In this document: positions 1 through 9,342 of the stretch, piece by piece
How the letters are laid out: each line of letters begins with the position of its first letter
How positions within the stretch are numbered: position 1 is the first letter of the stretch
From: Litoribacter populi
GTDB taxonomy: Bacteria; Bacteroidota; Bacteroidia; Cytophagales; Cyclobacteriaceae
NCBI RefSeq assembly: GCF_007483685.1
Contig: NZ_VMKN01000001.1
Location: 1,192,297 to 1,256,296 of the forward strand
Direction of reading: 5' to 3'
DNA: 64,000 bases
Translations under genes and position numbers: made by a program
The notes under the pieces: model-generated
What the model saw: the letters and a program-made list of their open reading frames with translations, nothing else
Databases searched by the model: none
What the model was told of the DNA's origin: nothing

Positions 1-108
1 GGCATCTACACGGTAAGAGTAACCATTCCTTCGAGCCAGCAGACCGTTTCTAAAACAATAATCCTGAACGAAAGTCAAAGAAAATTGGCTGATTTATTCG
101 GTTTTTAG
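1..108 (+). CDS. 3' end of an unidentified protein (partial)
   Basis: An open frame enters from the left edge and ends at TAG (106-108), giving 35 C-terminal residues that begin GIYTVRVTIPSS. The alternating hydrophobic pattern suggests beta strands, as at the end of a secreted multi-domain protein. Too short to assign. It is followed after 2 bases by the next gene, so the two may be co-transcribed. Confidence 0.55.
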   Translation, partial: GIYTVRVTIPSSQQTVSKTIILNESQRKLADLFGF

Positions 109-110
109 CC

Positions 111-602
111 TTGGGTGTCCCAGCGCTGAAAACAGGAGATTATTCGCATATAAAAGGTTGGGGGATTGATGCAGACCCAAAAAATGACCCCACTTACCCC
201 TTGAAGAATCGCACCAATGAAGAACACAAAGGCTATAATTGGGAGCGGCCTAAACAGCAACTTGTAAATATGGAAGTGTTAAGGTCTATAGAAAGGCCGA
301 ATATTTCGGCAGTATTTGGGACATCCATGCCTCCTACCGGTTTAAGCGGCAAGCTCCGAAGATTTGCTTTCCAATTTAGCGAAAATACTTATACCCACTG
401 GCTTACTTTGATTTTTGCCGATAGAGTTAATGAGTATGAGGGAATTGTTGATGATTTAAAAAATGGATATATCCCAAATATTTTTGCAGAAAAGGGGTGG
501 AAAGCAGAGTGGCGACTTAAACCTGAAAGATTAGCCATCAAAATAGGTACTACAGCTGCAATCATTTCCGCTGTAATTACAATAATGGCGAGGAAAAAAT
601 GA
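111..602 (+). CDS. Conserved hypothetical protein with C-terminal membrane anchor
   Basis: 163 residues. The soluble part is dense in Pro, Trp and Asn (DADPKNDPTYPLKNR, ISAVFGTSMPPTGLSGKLRR) and ends in one hydrophobic helix at about residues 143-158 followed by RKK, so a tail-anchored protein with the bulk on one side of the membrane is likely. I recognise the pattern as a widespread Bacteroidota family of unknown function. The start is TTG at 111; the frame is closed by a stop at 90-92, and no ATG precedes the conserved N-terminal segment. It starts 2 bases after the preceding stop. A terminator follows at 624. Confidence 0.75.
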   Translation: MGVPALKTGDYSHIKGWGIDADPKNDPTYPLKNRTNEEHKGYNWERPKQQLVNMEVLRSIERPNISAVFGTSMPPTGLSGKLRRFAFQFSENTYTHWLTLIFADRVNEYEGIVDDLKNGYIPNIFAEKGWKAEWRLKPERLAIKIGTTAAIISAVITIMARKK

Positions 603-623
603 TCAATTAAAATGACCAGGCCC

Positions 624-661
624 GAGGCTTCCATTTAGTAATAAGTGGGGGCCTCTTTTTT
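624..661 (+). terminator. Rho-independent terminator
   Basis: Stem GAGGCTTCCA / TGGGGGCCTC (one G-T pair and one mismatch) followed by at least seven T. It ends the transcript of the gene stopping at 602. Confidence 0.7.
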
Positions 662-795
662 ATAAATAGCTTGATGTTTTATTTAAAAGTATTTTTTTTA
701 ATACACATCCATCTTAAATTTTCTAGATAGAGGATGATCTAACCGTAAAAAATATAGAATCTCTGAAGGGTAATGGGGTTTTAATATAAAATAGG

Positions 796-832
796 ATAAA
801 AAAAAATATCCCGAGCCTATAATAGACCCGGG
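796..832 (-). terminator. Terminator of the gene at 849-1262
   Basis: On the minus strand an 8-bp stem CCCGGGTC / GGCTCGGG (with G-T pairs) is followed by ATATTTTTTTTT, just past the stop codon of the minus-strand gene. Confidence 0.65.
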
Positions 833-848
833 AGGAGTTTGATTGGTT

Positions 849-1262
849 TTATTCGCCAAATTGTTTTTCCCACTGAAGGAAAGACTGATAAGAAACATGA
901 TTCTTTTTGCTGAAATCAGCTTTATTGGCGTATTTGTTTTGATTGGACTGCCAGTCTTTGATCAAGTCACGCTTTTCATCATCAGTCAATCTTTTTCTTC
1001 TTCCGCCGGCTGCTGGACTACCACCAGTAATAGCGTTTAGAAGTTTGTTTAGTTGGTTCAACTCTTTATTGTCTGATAAATCTATACCGAAAGAGTCTTT
1101 AAATGCACCGATAGCAGTGTTTTTAGATGAAGTAAGGGTAACATTTACACCTGACTTGCTGGCTTGTTCCAAGGTGTATTTTTTCCCTTGGCTATCAACT
1201 GCCATCATTTCATCACTTTCTAAATCAGCTGTGATTTCTTTTAGTTTTTCTAATGTGTTCAT
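849..1262 (-). CDS. Small hypothetical protein with HTH-like C-terminus
   Basis: 137 residues. The N-terminal half is predicted helical with no family I recognise. A Gly/Ala linker (about 80-86) leads to a basic patch GGRRKRLTDDEK and a segment KADFSKKNHVSYQSFLQWEK that resembles the helix-turn-helix of transposase-associated OrfA proteins (pattern DFCxxxgiSyxtfxxW). I infer DNA binding; no transposase is adjacent, so it is not part of an intact insertion sequence. Monocistronic, with its own terminator at 796-832. Confidence 0.6.
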   Translation of the reverse strand: MNTLEKLKEITADLESDEMMAVDSQGKKYTLEQASKSGVNVTLTSSKNTAIGAFKDSFGIDLSDNKELNQLNKLLNAITGGSPAAGGRRKRLTDDEKRDLIKDWQSNQNKYANKADFSKKNHVSYQSFLQWEKQFGE

Positions 1263-1432
1263 TGTCTGTAATGGTTTTAAAAATATATTCTAATTAATTC
1301 ATTTAATTTCAGTTTACCAAATTATATAAATAAAAATATTTTAAAAAATCATAAAAACCATTTTAAAGCTAGTTTCCATGGCTTAAATGATGGCTTTTAA
1401 AACTTAATTTAAACGCTAAACTATAGAATAAA

Positions 1433-2104
1433 CTAAAGGTGGGAATACTTGGTAATGCCTTTGTTTTCAGCTGATTTAAGCAGTTTCATAAATAGTAAAG
1501 CTGTCAACATAGCATCACCAGAAGCAGTGTGTCTATCATGTAAGGGGATATTGTATCTTTGGCAAAGGGTATCTAAACTATACTCTTCACTTTTGATAAA
1601 GGATGGATTGTAATGATATCCTTTTTCAAGCCTGACAGCTAATTCTAAAGTATCAACAGTTTTATTGTAGATTTTCTTTAAACCGAAGGGTTTATAGGTT
1701 TTTTGAAGCATTTGTAAATCAAATCCAATATGATGGCCTACAATAATATGATTTCCGACATAGCTAAGGGATTGCTTGACAAAACTTGAAAGCTCCTTTG
1801 CACCTTCTTTATTTACAATTTCATGCACAGAGAGCGCCTCACTCTTTACTAATGGGGCTTCCACATAGATTTCTAATAAATTATTTAATTGGATCTGATA
1901 ATTTTTGACTTTTAGGGCTCCAAAAGATAAAATGTAATCCTTATTAACATTTAATCCAGTAGTCTCGGTATCCAAAACACAAAAAGTAAGTTGGCTTATG
2001 GGAGTGTCGGGATTGGTTTTGGATCTGAATTTATTTTCATACTCCTGAACAAACGCTGTTTTTGTGATTTCTTCTTCCCATATTTTTTTCCACCAATTTT
2101 TCAT
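1433..2104 (-). CDS. DnaQ-like 3'-5' exonuclease (DEDDh family)
   Basis: 223 residues. Exo I motif VLDTETTG has the metal-binding Asp45 and Glu47; Exo II is around IIVGHHIGFDLQML and Exo III is HDRHTASGDA with the DEDDh histidine. It lacks the polymerase-binding tail of the replicative epsilon subunit and has about 35 extra N-terminal residues. Its ATG overlaps the stop of the CBS/DUF294 gene (ATGA at 2101-2104), so the two are translationally coupled. In proteobacteria a DnaQ-like exonuclease is also found beside acs-linked CBS/DUF294 proteins (family knowledge). The substrate is unknown, perhaps a small nucleic acid or nucleotide in an acetate-linked signalling circuit (inference). Confidence 0.85.
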   Translation of the reverse strand: MKNWWKKIWEEEITKTAFVQEYENKFRSKTNPDTPISQLTFCVLDTETTGLNVNKDYILSFGALKVKNYQIQLNNLLEIYVEAPLVKSEALSVHEIVNKEGAKELSSFVKQSLSYVGNHIIVGHHIGFDLQMLQKTYKPFGLKKIYNKTVDTLELAVRLEKGYHYNPSFIKSEEYSLDTLCQRYNIPLHDRHTASGDAMLTALLFMKLLKSAENKGITKYSHL

Positions 2105-4050
2105 CCCTTAAAGTAATCTAGTTGAAACCGTACTCTGAGCAAGGCCTGAAGTTCATCGATAGGGTAAAAAGCATTCTTTAATAATTGCCTTTGTAGTTTT
2201 CCTAACTTGGATGGCTCTATATATCTGCCAGTGGAATCAGACTTTAACCCCTCTATGGCACGTATCCTCATCAGGATTTCATAAGCCTTTGCTGCCTCCA
2301 AAAATATTTCTTTATTTCTAGGTTCAACTTCAGCTAATTTTTCAAAACGTTTAAATGTATTATTGACATCGACCATTTTGTGACTCAAAACCAGTAATCT
2401 ACCAATATCGGTTAAGGGCATCATGGCTCTCATTTTTATATCGAACTTGTCTCTATGCTCTCCTGATTTTTCAACTACGAAATTTCTAAAAAAACCCAAG
2501 GGAGCCGGATTCATGATTGCATTCTTTGCAAGAAAATTTAGAAAAATAGATTTGCCCTCAATTTCTTGATATATATGCTTGGCCATAGCTTCAGACAGTT
2601 TTTTTTGTCCATAGATGGGTCTAAAATCGAAAAATATCGCAGAGTGAATCAAGGATTCCTCGGTTGGGTTGCTAATCCAATCGGTGAAATACTTTTTCCA
2701 TTGAGAAAGGGGCTGACACCACTTTGAATTGTTTGCCATCATCTCTGCCGGACATGGATGAAAACCGCAAGCGAGCAATATGTCAATTACGGACTGAGTG
2801 AGTTCTAGAAGGTATGGTCTGACCAATTCTTCGGTTTCCTTATCCAAATCTTCATACACCAAGGCATTATCTAAATCTGTGCGCAGCAATTGCTCCTCTC
2901 GGCCTTCACTTCCAAGAGAAATAAAGCAAAATTTGACCTTTTTGACCTCTTCAGAATATTTTCCCTGAAGTTCGCGCCTAGATATTTCGATTGCCCTTTG
3001 AATGATCAGGTCATTTATCTCAGAGATTATATTGGATACGAAATCCATAGAAACCTCATTTTCAAGGTAATATTTAAGTAATCTTTCTGCCCGATTTCTG
3101 ATTTTGGCCATTTCCTTCACTTCCCAAGTGTTCATAAGGCCATGGGTAAGTACTGCTGGGCTGTTGCCTTGAGCTAACAAAATATCATGATCGGAAATAA
3201 TCCCTACTACTGGAGTTTCTGCCGTACCATCTTCTGTGAAAATAAGGTGGTGTAGCTTTTGTCTGACCATGGTCAGGTAGAGGTCTGGGAAATTGGCGTT
3301 TGGTTTCATTGTTGTTAGAGGGCTGCTCATTATCTGCTCGACTGGGGTTTCGTAGGGCAGTTTTTTTGCAACCAGCCTGTTGCGAAGATCCTTGTCGGTG
3401 ATTATGCCTAAGGGCAGCTTGGATTCATCCACAATGATGATAGACCCTACACCCCGCTCAGCCATCTGAAGGGCGGCTGTATGACAACTTTCTCCCACTT
3501 GACAAGTCAATACCTGTTGTTTGATTTGGACGTCTGATTGGCCAGTAAATAGGAGCAAACCGATATCTTTTGTTGGAGAACCCAATATGCTTCTGGCATG
3601 CTGGGATTTGGATAGGTCATTGCGGACGACCACTTGCCCGGATGCAAACCCAGCTGCAAAATATAGAGCCACTCGGTTGTTCTCTTTTAGGATGCTTTCA
3701 AATATTTGAACGGGTATTGCGTAAACAAGGCTGTTTTCCGCAGCCTGCGCATTAAGTCTATAGGGACGCCTCCCCATTAGTGCCATTACCCCAAATACAT
3801 CCCCTTCGTCACATTTTTCATAAATTTCCTGACGACCATCAATGCTCTGGGTGAGATGAATTTCGCCCTCCTTGAGTACGAAAAAACAATCCTGGGCAGG
3901 TTCACCTTGTTCAAAGAGATATTCGTGTTGGGCAAAAAAACGGATTTCCACCGAGGTCGCCACCACCTCCAATGCTTGGTCATCCAAAAAGGAAAAGGGC
4001 GGGTAACTCTGAAGGAATTCCCTGACCCTGTTTATAATTACATTGGCCAT
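2101..4050 (-). CDS. cNMP-binding/CBS/DUF294 nucleotidyltransferase-like protein
   Basis: 649 residues from ATG at 4050; an upstream in-frame ATG at 4095 would put 15 unrelated residues before MANVIINRVREFLQ and lies inside the acs terminator, so I reject it. Order: cyclic-nucleotide-binding fold (about 10-130), CBS pair (about 160-285, VGSIIIVDESKLPLGIITDKDL), a DUF294 nucleotidyltransferase-like core with GSEGREEQLLRTDLDNALVY near residue 379, then a helical C-terminal DUF294 domain. The architecture matches GlnD/GlnE-like regulators without a known target. It lies downstream of acs, past a terminator, and is coupled to the exonuclease, as in other acetate clusters. Confidence 0.87.
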   Translation of the reverse strand: MANVIINRVREFLQSYPPFSFLDDQALEVVATSVEIRFFAQHEYLFEQGEPAQDCFFVLKEGEIHLTQSIDGRQEIYEKCDEGDVFGVMALMGRRPYRLNAQAAENSLVYAIPVQIFESILKENNRVALYFAAGFASGQVVVRNDLSKSQHARSILGSPTKDIGLLLFTGQSDVQIKQQVLTCQVGESCHTAALQMAERGVGSIIIVDESKLPLGIITDKDLRNRLVAKKLPYETPVEQIMSSPLTTMKPNANFPDLYLTMVRQKLHHLIFTEDGTAETPVVGIISDHDILLAQGNSPAVLTHGLMNTWEVKEMAKIRNRAERLLKYYLENEVSMDFVSNIISEINDLIIQRAIEISRRELQGKYSEEVKKVKFCFISLGSEGREEQLLRTDLDNALVYEDLDKETEELVRPYLLELTQSVIDILLACGFHPCPAEMMANNSKWCQPLSQWKKYFTDWISNPTEESLIHSAIFFDFRPIYGQKKLSEAMAKHIYQEIEGKSIFLNFLAKNAIMNPAPLGFFRNFVVEKSGEHRDKFDIKMRAMMPLTDIGRLLVLSHKMVDVNNTFKRFEKLAEVEPRNKEIFLEAAKAYEILMRIRAIEGLKSDSTGRYIEPSKLGKLQRQLLKNAFYPIDELQALLRVRFQLDYFKG

Positions 4051-4079
4051 ATGGTTGAAGTTAAAGAAAGTTTGAAGCA

Positions 4080-4113
4080 AAAAAAATAGGCACACCTAAC
4101 ATTTTGGTGTGCC
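4080..4113 (-). terminator. Rho-independent terminator after acs
   Basis: Perfect 8-bp stem GGCACACC / GGTGTGCC with a 9-nt loop, then TATTTTTTTT on the minus strand. It lies between the acs stop (4125) and the next start (4050), so CBS/DUF294 expression needs read-through or its own promoter. Confidence 0.9.
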
Positions 4114-4124
4114 TTAGTGGTGAA

Positions 4125-6017
4125 TTATTTTCGCCCTTCGATGATTTCGGTTACCACATCTGGGTCCAGTAAAGTGGAGGTGTCTCCCATGCTATCGGTA
4201 CTTCCTTCAGCCACCTTTCTCAGTATCCGTCTCATGATTTTTCCTGAGCGGGTTTTAGGCAGGCCTGATACGATCTGGATTTTGTCGGGTTTGGCAATTG
4301 GTCCGATAATCTTGCTGACCGTGTCCTTGATTTCGTTGATCAAGTTCTCCTCAGTCCGGTTTTTCATGTCAGAAATCACATATGCATAGATCCCTTGACC
4401 TTTAACTTCATGCGGATATCCCACTACAGCGGATTCGATTACCAGAGGGTGTTCGTTGATCGCATTTTCAACCTCAGCGGTACCCATTCGGTGGCCGGAA
4501 ACATTGATGACATCATCCACACGGCCTAGAATTCTGTAGTAGCCGTCATGGTCTCTTTTGACACCATCACCGGTGAAGTACATACCTTTGTAGGTAGAGA
4601 AATAGGTTTGCTTGCAGCGTTCGTGGTCACCGTAGGTGGTCCTCAACATACCTGGCCAAGGGAAACAAATACATAGATTGCCTTCCACAGAATTTCCGGT
4701 CATGACCTTTCCTTCCGTGTCCACTATGCAAAGTTGGATGCCTGGTAGGGGTAATGTGGCGTAAGCAGGCTTGGTAGGCGTAATTCCCGCCAAAGAAGAC
4801 ACCATGATGCCACCGGTTTCGGTTTGCCACCAGGTATCAACAATAGGACATCGGGTTTTTCCCACGTGGGTGTGATACCAGTGCCATGCCTCCTCGTTTA
4901 TGGGTTCACCCACAGAACCTAGCACTTTCAAGCTGCTGAGGTCATAGGGTTCAATAGGATCGGTGCCATATGCTTGAAGTGCCCGTATGGCAGTAGGGGC
5001 GGTATAGAACTGGTTGACCTTGTATTTCTCACATACTGCCCAAAAGCGTCCTGCATCCGGGTATGTTGGCACTCCTTCAAACATAACTGAAGTTGCTCCA
5101 GCCAATAAGGGTCCATATACGATGTAGGAGTGACCCGTGATCCAACCAATATCCGCAGTGCACCAGTAAACATCCCCAGGGGAATATTGAAACACATTTT
5201 CAAAGGAATATTTGGTGTAAACCATATAACCACCGATCGTGTGAACCACCCCTTTTGGCTTGCCTGTAGAACCTGAAGTGTAAAGGATAAAAAGCATGTC
5301 CTCACTGTCCATTATCTCCGCCGTGTTAGTATCCTCTTCCCCTTCTATAACCTCATGCCACCAATAATCGCGACCTTCTTTCATGGAGATGTCTTGGCCA
5401 GTTCGCTGATAAACAATAACGGTGTCTACAGACGATTTTTCTAACGCCTCGTCAACTAAGCTCTTTATCTCAATTTTTTTGTTACCCCTGAAATTGCCGT
5501 CCGAAGTTAAAATGGCTGTGGCCCCACAATCGTTTACACGATCTGCAAGGGCTGAAGAACTGAAGCCGGCAAAAACCACCGAGTGGATGGCTCCAATACG
5601 GGCACAGGCCAACATGGCCACGGCTGCTTCAGGTACCATCGGCATGTAAATAATGACCCTGTCACCTTTTTTGATGCCTCTGGCTTTCATGGCGTTAGAA
5701 AATCGGCAGACATCATGATAAAGCTGTCTATAAGTAATGATGCGGTTTTCCTCCTCGGGATCGTTAGGCTCCCAAATGATTGCAGGGCGATCTCCGATGG
5801 TATAAAGGTGCTTTTCAAATATGTTTTCGGTGATGTTTACTTTGGCGTTCACAAACCATTTGACATCCGGACCTTCAAAGTCCCACTCCAATACCTTGTC
5901 CCATCTTTTTTGCCAATGGAAAGAATCAGCTATCCTGGCCCAGAATTTTTCCGGCTCGGTGACTGATTTTTGATATTCATGGAAGTATCCGCTAAGGGTG
6001 TGGATTCTATCACTCAT
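4125..6017 (-). CDS. acs: Acetyl-CoA synthetase (AMP-forming)
   Basis: 630 residues, close to the usual 640-650. Acetate + ATP + CoA gives acetyl-CoA + AMP + PPi. The ANL-superfamily core motif LYTSGSTGKPKGVVHT is present, and the C-terminal PKTRSGKIMRR carries the catalytic, acetylatable lysine (Lys593). It starts 24 nt after the response regulator stop and so belongs to the kinase-regulator transcript, consistent with direct control of acetate activation by the upstream two-component pair. The strong terminator at 4080-4113 ends this transcript. Confidence 0.97.
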   Translation of the reverse strand: MSDRIHTLSGYFHEYQKSVTEPEKFWARIADSFHWQKRWDKVLEWDFEGPDVKWFVNAKVNITENIFEKHLYTIGDRPAIIWEPNDPEEENRIITYRQLYHDVCRFSNAMKARGIKKGDRVIIYMPMVPEAAVAMLACARIGAIHSVVFAGFSSSALADRVNDCGATAILTSDGNFRGNKKIEIKSLVDEALEKSSVDTVIVYQRTGQDISMKEGRDYWWHEVIEGEEDTNTAEIMDSEDMLFILYTSGSTGKPKGVVHTIGGYMVYTKYSFENVFQYSPGDVYWCTADIGWITGHSYIVYGPLLAGATSVMFEGVPTYPDAGRFWAVCEKYKVNQFYTAPTAIRALQAYGTDPIEPYDLSSLKVLGSVGEPINEEAWHWYHTHVGKTRCPIVDTWWQTETGGIMVSSLAGITPTKPAYATLPLPGIQLCIVDTEGKVMTGNSVEGNLCICFPWPGMLRTTYGDHERCKQTYFSTYKGMYFTGDGVKRDHDGYYRILGRVDDVINVSGHRMGTAEVENAINEHPLVIESAVVGYPHEVKGQGIYAYVISDMKNRTEENLINEIKDTVSKIIGPIAKPDKIQIVSGLPKTRSGKIMRRILRKVAEGSTDSMGDTSTLLDPDVVTEIIEGRK

Positions 6018-6041
6018 AAGTTTTTCTAAAGTTTATTTTGG

Positions 6042-6398
6042 TTAATTGATTAAAGCTTTGACTTGGTTGAGCAGGTTCTTGGTGGAAAAGGGCTTGGTCA
6101 AATACAGGTCAGCCCCAATGTTTTTTCCCTTCTCAATATCCTGCTCCTTACTCTTGGCAGTGAGGAATATCACCTTGACTTCCTCGTGGTTCTTTTTGAG
6201 GTGCTGACAGACTTCATATCCATCCACCTTGGGCATCATGATGTCCAAGATTACGACCTTAGGCGTGGACTGCTCGATCAGCTCCAGCGCCTCTTCACCA
6301 TCTCGGGCGATCAATACTTGGAACCCCTCTTTCTTGAAGAGAAACTCTAAGGAGAGCAGGATGTTGGGTTCGTCATCTACTATGAGTATTCTGTTCAT
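6042..6398 (-). CDS. Single-domain CheY-like response regulator
   Basis: 118 residues and only a receiver domain: acidic pocket Asp8/Asp9, phospho-acceptor Asp52 (VVILDIMMP) and the conserved KPF lysine near the end. There is no output domain, unlike CrbR of gammaproteobacteria, which has a LuxR-type HTH. It overlaps the 3' end of the symporter-kinase gene by 26 nt, so it is the cognate partner. Either it acts by protein contact or passes phosphate on; no DNA-binding partner is encoded in this transcript. Confidence 0.93.
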   Translation of the reverse strand: MNRILIVDDEPNILLSLEFLFKKEGFQVLIARDGEEALELIEQSTPKVVILDIMMPKVDGYEVCQHLKKNHEEVKVIFLTAKSKEQDIEKGKNIGADLYLTKPFSTKNLLNQVKALIN

Positions 6399-9129
6399 TT
6401 TCTGAATTGATATTATGAGAACTTTTATTTTCTATGGCCGGAAAAATCAATTGGAAGCAGGTATGGTTGCCCTTTCTTTCCATTTTGATACTCCCTTGAT
6501 GGTAATCCATTATTTTCTTTGATATGGCCAGACCTAGACCGCTGCCGATGGGCTTTTTGCTAGTCTGGTTTTTTGCTTGGTAAAACTTGTCAAATATGTA
6601 AGGAATATCCTCTTCAGGCACGCCCTTGCCATCATCCAAAACCTCCACAATTACCTGACCATTTACCAAAAAAGCTCTTAGACACACCTCTGCTGAGGCA
6701 AACTTGGCTGCATTGCTGAGTAGATTAAGGATGACCTGCTTTACACGATCTTCATGGGCATTGATCAAAGAATGATGGAGGTCCAACTCAATGTCTAATT
6801 TGATTTTCCGGTCCTTGAATACCTGTGCCATGCTATCGCAGGCTTCCAAAAGCAGGATGCTAAGGTCTACAGGTTGAAATTCCAGTTCTTGCTTGCCAGA
6901 GTCAAACCTTTCGAGGTCCAAAACTTGATCAATCATCCGTGTCATACGGTCGGTTTCCTGAATGATGATACCCAAAAACCTATTTCGGTCCTCCTCAGGT
7001 AGGTCTTCATCCTGTAGTATTTCCGAAAACGCCCTAATAGAGGTAATTGGAGTTTTCATTTCATGTGTGACAGTGGAGATAAACTCATCCTTAAGTTTGT
7101 CATTTTCAATGAGGCTTTGATTCATTTTCTGCAATGAATTTGTGGCCTGCCTCAATGCCTCACTTTTTTCCTGAAGCTCTTCGTTGAGATGCTTGAGTTC
7201 CTGAGTTTCCTTGAGCATGTCGAGTACTTCTGTCATGGAAATTTCCTCCTCTTTCACCACCGATGCTACCATGATACGAGCAGAGGCTGATCCAATAATG
7301 CCTGTTAAGAGTCTCTCTGCGTAATTTACGAATTCAGGGTCTGCTTTGATTTTGTCATCCACTCGTTTACCGCTGACATCCACATACTGCTGCATGGCCT
7401 CCTGTGTTTTTACCTCTCCAAGGAAATTAGCCAATAGGCTTTTTAAGTCTCTGATATAGGCCTGCCCTTTCCAGATGATGGAAGAGTCGAGAATCGTGCT
7501 GTATTTGAAAATATCTACAAAAACAGCTGCCTGATTATGTTCTTTTGAGGTTTGCTTACTAATAGCTGAAATGAATAGGTAACAGAAAAAATTCGGCAAA
7601 AGGCTGAAAAATAGCCCGTGAGTGATGTAGCTCATTTCCTTAAAACCAAATAGAGAAACAGGTATAAGGAAACTTAACCCAAACGGGCCCTCAGTCATAA
7701 TACTATGTGGTAGGTAACCTGCAGAAATTATGGTAGGCACCACCAATGTGTAAAACCAAAGTACAAAACCGACCAAGATTCCCGTCAAAGCTCCCACACG
7801 GCTACCTTCTTTCCAATAGATGCCACCTAAGATTGCTGGGGCCAACTGGGCAATTGCTACAAAAGAAATGAGACCGATAGATACGAGACTAAATTGGGCA
7901 CCCACTATTCTATAATAAATATAGGAGGATAGAATAATGGCTAAAATGGAAAATCTTCTCGACCAGATTAAAATGTTGCTGAAATGGTGTTGGTTTCTTT
8001 TCTGAAAATTATGGTTAAGCAATAATAAAGGCATGACCAGGTTGTTGCTCACCATAGTGCTCAAGGCGATTGAGGCGACGATAATCATGGAAGTGGCCGC
8101 CGAAAATCCCCCCAAATACACCAACATGGCCAGCCAATCCTGCCCTACTGAGATGGGCAATGCCAACACAAAAGTGTCTGCATCCACATTTCCCCAACCG
8201 AAAGTCACCAAGCCACCAAGCGCTATTGGCAACACAAACAGGTTGATCAGTAAAAGGTACAGCGGGAAAAGCCACATGGCGGTATTGAGGTGACGTTCTT
8301 GGGTGTTTTCGATCACTCCCATCTGAAACTGCCTAGGTAAAAATAGAATAGCCATCATCGAAAGCATAGACATCCAAAACCACTCGGAAACCCCGTGTTC
8401 CCCTTGAAGTACAAATAAATTGTCAAAACCTCGTTCCGCGGCCTGACTGAAAATTTCGGCTACTCCGTCAAATATAAAATAGCTGACAAACACTCCGACC
8501 ACCAAAAAGGCCAACAGTTTGAAAAGCGACTCGAAAGCAATGGTCATCACCAAGCCTTCATGCTGGGCGGTAGCTTCAATGTTTCTGGTGCCGAAAAGAA
8601 TAGTAAACAAAGCTAGCCCCAAGGCCAAATAGAAAGCCGTGTCCTGGAAAAATGGCGCAGCGTTTTCCTGAAACCCAGCTAAGGGGGACTGCAAGATGTC
8701 AAATGAAAGAGCCACCGCCTTAATCTGTAGGGAAATGTAAGGGATGATTCCCAAAAGACAGAAAAGAGTTACTATACTGCCTAGTGAAATGTTCTTCCCA
8801 TATCTGCTAGAAATGAAATCGGCAATAGAGGCAATTCTTTGGACTTTTGAAATCCGGATGATTTTGCGCATCACCAGCCACCAAAGTGGGGCTATCAGAC
8901 TTGGACCTATGTAGATGGTGAGAAATTCCAGCCCGTTGCTTGCCGCTCTACCAACTGAGCCATAGTATGTCCAGGCAGTGCAGTAAACAGCCAGGGAAAG
9001 GGAGTAGATTACCGGATTAGAGGAGAGTTTTTTGTTTTTAAAAGAAGAGCGCTCCGTCAAGTAAGCAATCGCAAAAAGCAATGCCAGATAGCCAAAAGAG
9101 AACAATATGACGGTCACATTACTAAACAT
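6373..9129 (-). CDS. Sodium:solute symporter-histidine kinase hybrid (CrbS/CbrA type)
   Basis: 918 residues. The N-terminal ~510 residues are an SSS-fold transporter with about 13 membrane segments. A cytoplasmic STAC-like linker (about 560-640) and a coiled coil (ELKHLNEELQEKSEALRQ) lead to a kinase: H-box VTHEMKTPITSIRAF with His689, N-box VILNLLSNAAKFAS, and G-boxes DDGKGVPEED and GSGLGLAISKKI. Homologues (CrbS, CbrA) control acs and carbon uptake. It overlaps the preceding small membrane gene by 8 nt and the response regulator by 26 nt. Likely senses acetate or acetate flux (inference from neighbours). Confidence 0.93.
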   Translation of the reverse strand: MFSNVTVILFSFGYLALLFAIAYLTERSSFKNKKLSSNPVIYSLSLAVYCTAWTYYGSVGRAASNGLEFLTIYIGPSLIAPLWWLVMRKIIRISKVQRIASIADFISSRYGKNISLGSIVTLFCLLGIIPYISLQIKAVALSFDILQSPLAGFQENAAPFFQDTAFYLALGLALFTILFGTRNIEATAQHEGLVMTIAFESLFKLLAFLVVGVFVSYFIFDGVAEIFSQAAERGFDNLFVLQGEHGVSEWFWMSMLSMMAILFLPRQFQMGVIENTQERHLNTAMWLFPLYLLLINLFVLPIALGGLVTFGWGNVDADTFVLALPISVGQDWLAMLVYLGGFSAATSMIIVASIALSTMVSNNLVMPLLLLNHNFQKRNQHHFSNILIWSRRFSILAIILSSYIYYRIVGAQFSLVSIGLISFVAIAQLAPAILGGIYWKEGSRVGALTGILVGFVLWFYTLVVPTIISAGYLPHSIMTEGPFGLSFLIPVSLFGFKEMSYITHGLFFSLLPNFFCYLFISAISKQTSKEHNQAAVFVDIFKYSTILDSSIIWKGQAYIRDLKSLLANFLGEVKTQEAMQQYVDVSGKRVDDKIKADPEFVNYAERLLTGIIGSASARIMVASVVKEEEISMTEVLDMLKETQELKHLNEELQEKSEALRQATNSLQKMNQSLIENDKLKDEFISTVTHEMKTPITSIRAFSEILQDEDLPEEDRNRFLGIIIQETDRMTRMIDQVLDLERFDSGKQELEFQPVDLSILLLEACDSMAQVFKDRKIKLDIELDLHHSLINAHEDRVKQVILNLLSNAAKFASAEVCLRAFLVNGQVIVEVLDDGKGVPEEDIPYIFDKFYQAKNQTSKKPIGSGLGLAISKKIMDYHQGSIKMERKGNHTCFQLIFPAIENKSSHNINSENEQNTHSR

Positions 9130-9328
9130 CCTTAGTGGAATAACGGCTTACAATAAGTAAAGTCAACCCAATCAACAATACCCAATTAAAAAACACCATC
9201 AGATAAAGCACAGGAATTCCCATCACTGTAGCCTGTACATTGTATATGGCAAGGATAGGGTAATTCAACAGAGCCATTCCTAACAGGAATAGAATCCCTA
9301 AAAACTGATTTTTTCTGTATTTCTTCAT
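9122..9328 (-). CDS. Small two-helix membrane protein
   Basis: 68 residues: a basic N-terminus (MKKYRKNQ), two hydrophobic helices (about 9-30 and 36-61) and a short cytoplasmic tail, RYSTKDV. No family recognised. It is the first gene of the kinase-regulator-acs transcript and overlaps the kinase start by 8 nt, so it may be an accessory subunit of the symporter-kinase, analogous to DUF4212 for the transporter (inference). Confidence 0.75.
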   Translation of the reverse strand: MKKYRKNQFLGILFLLGMALLNYPILAIYNVQATVMGIPVLYLMVFFNWVLLIGLTLLIVSRYSTKDV

Positions 9329-9342
9329 TTTGCTTTTGACCT

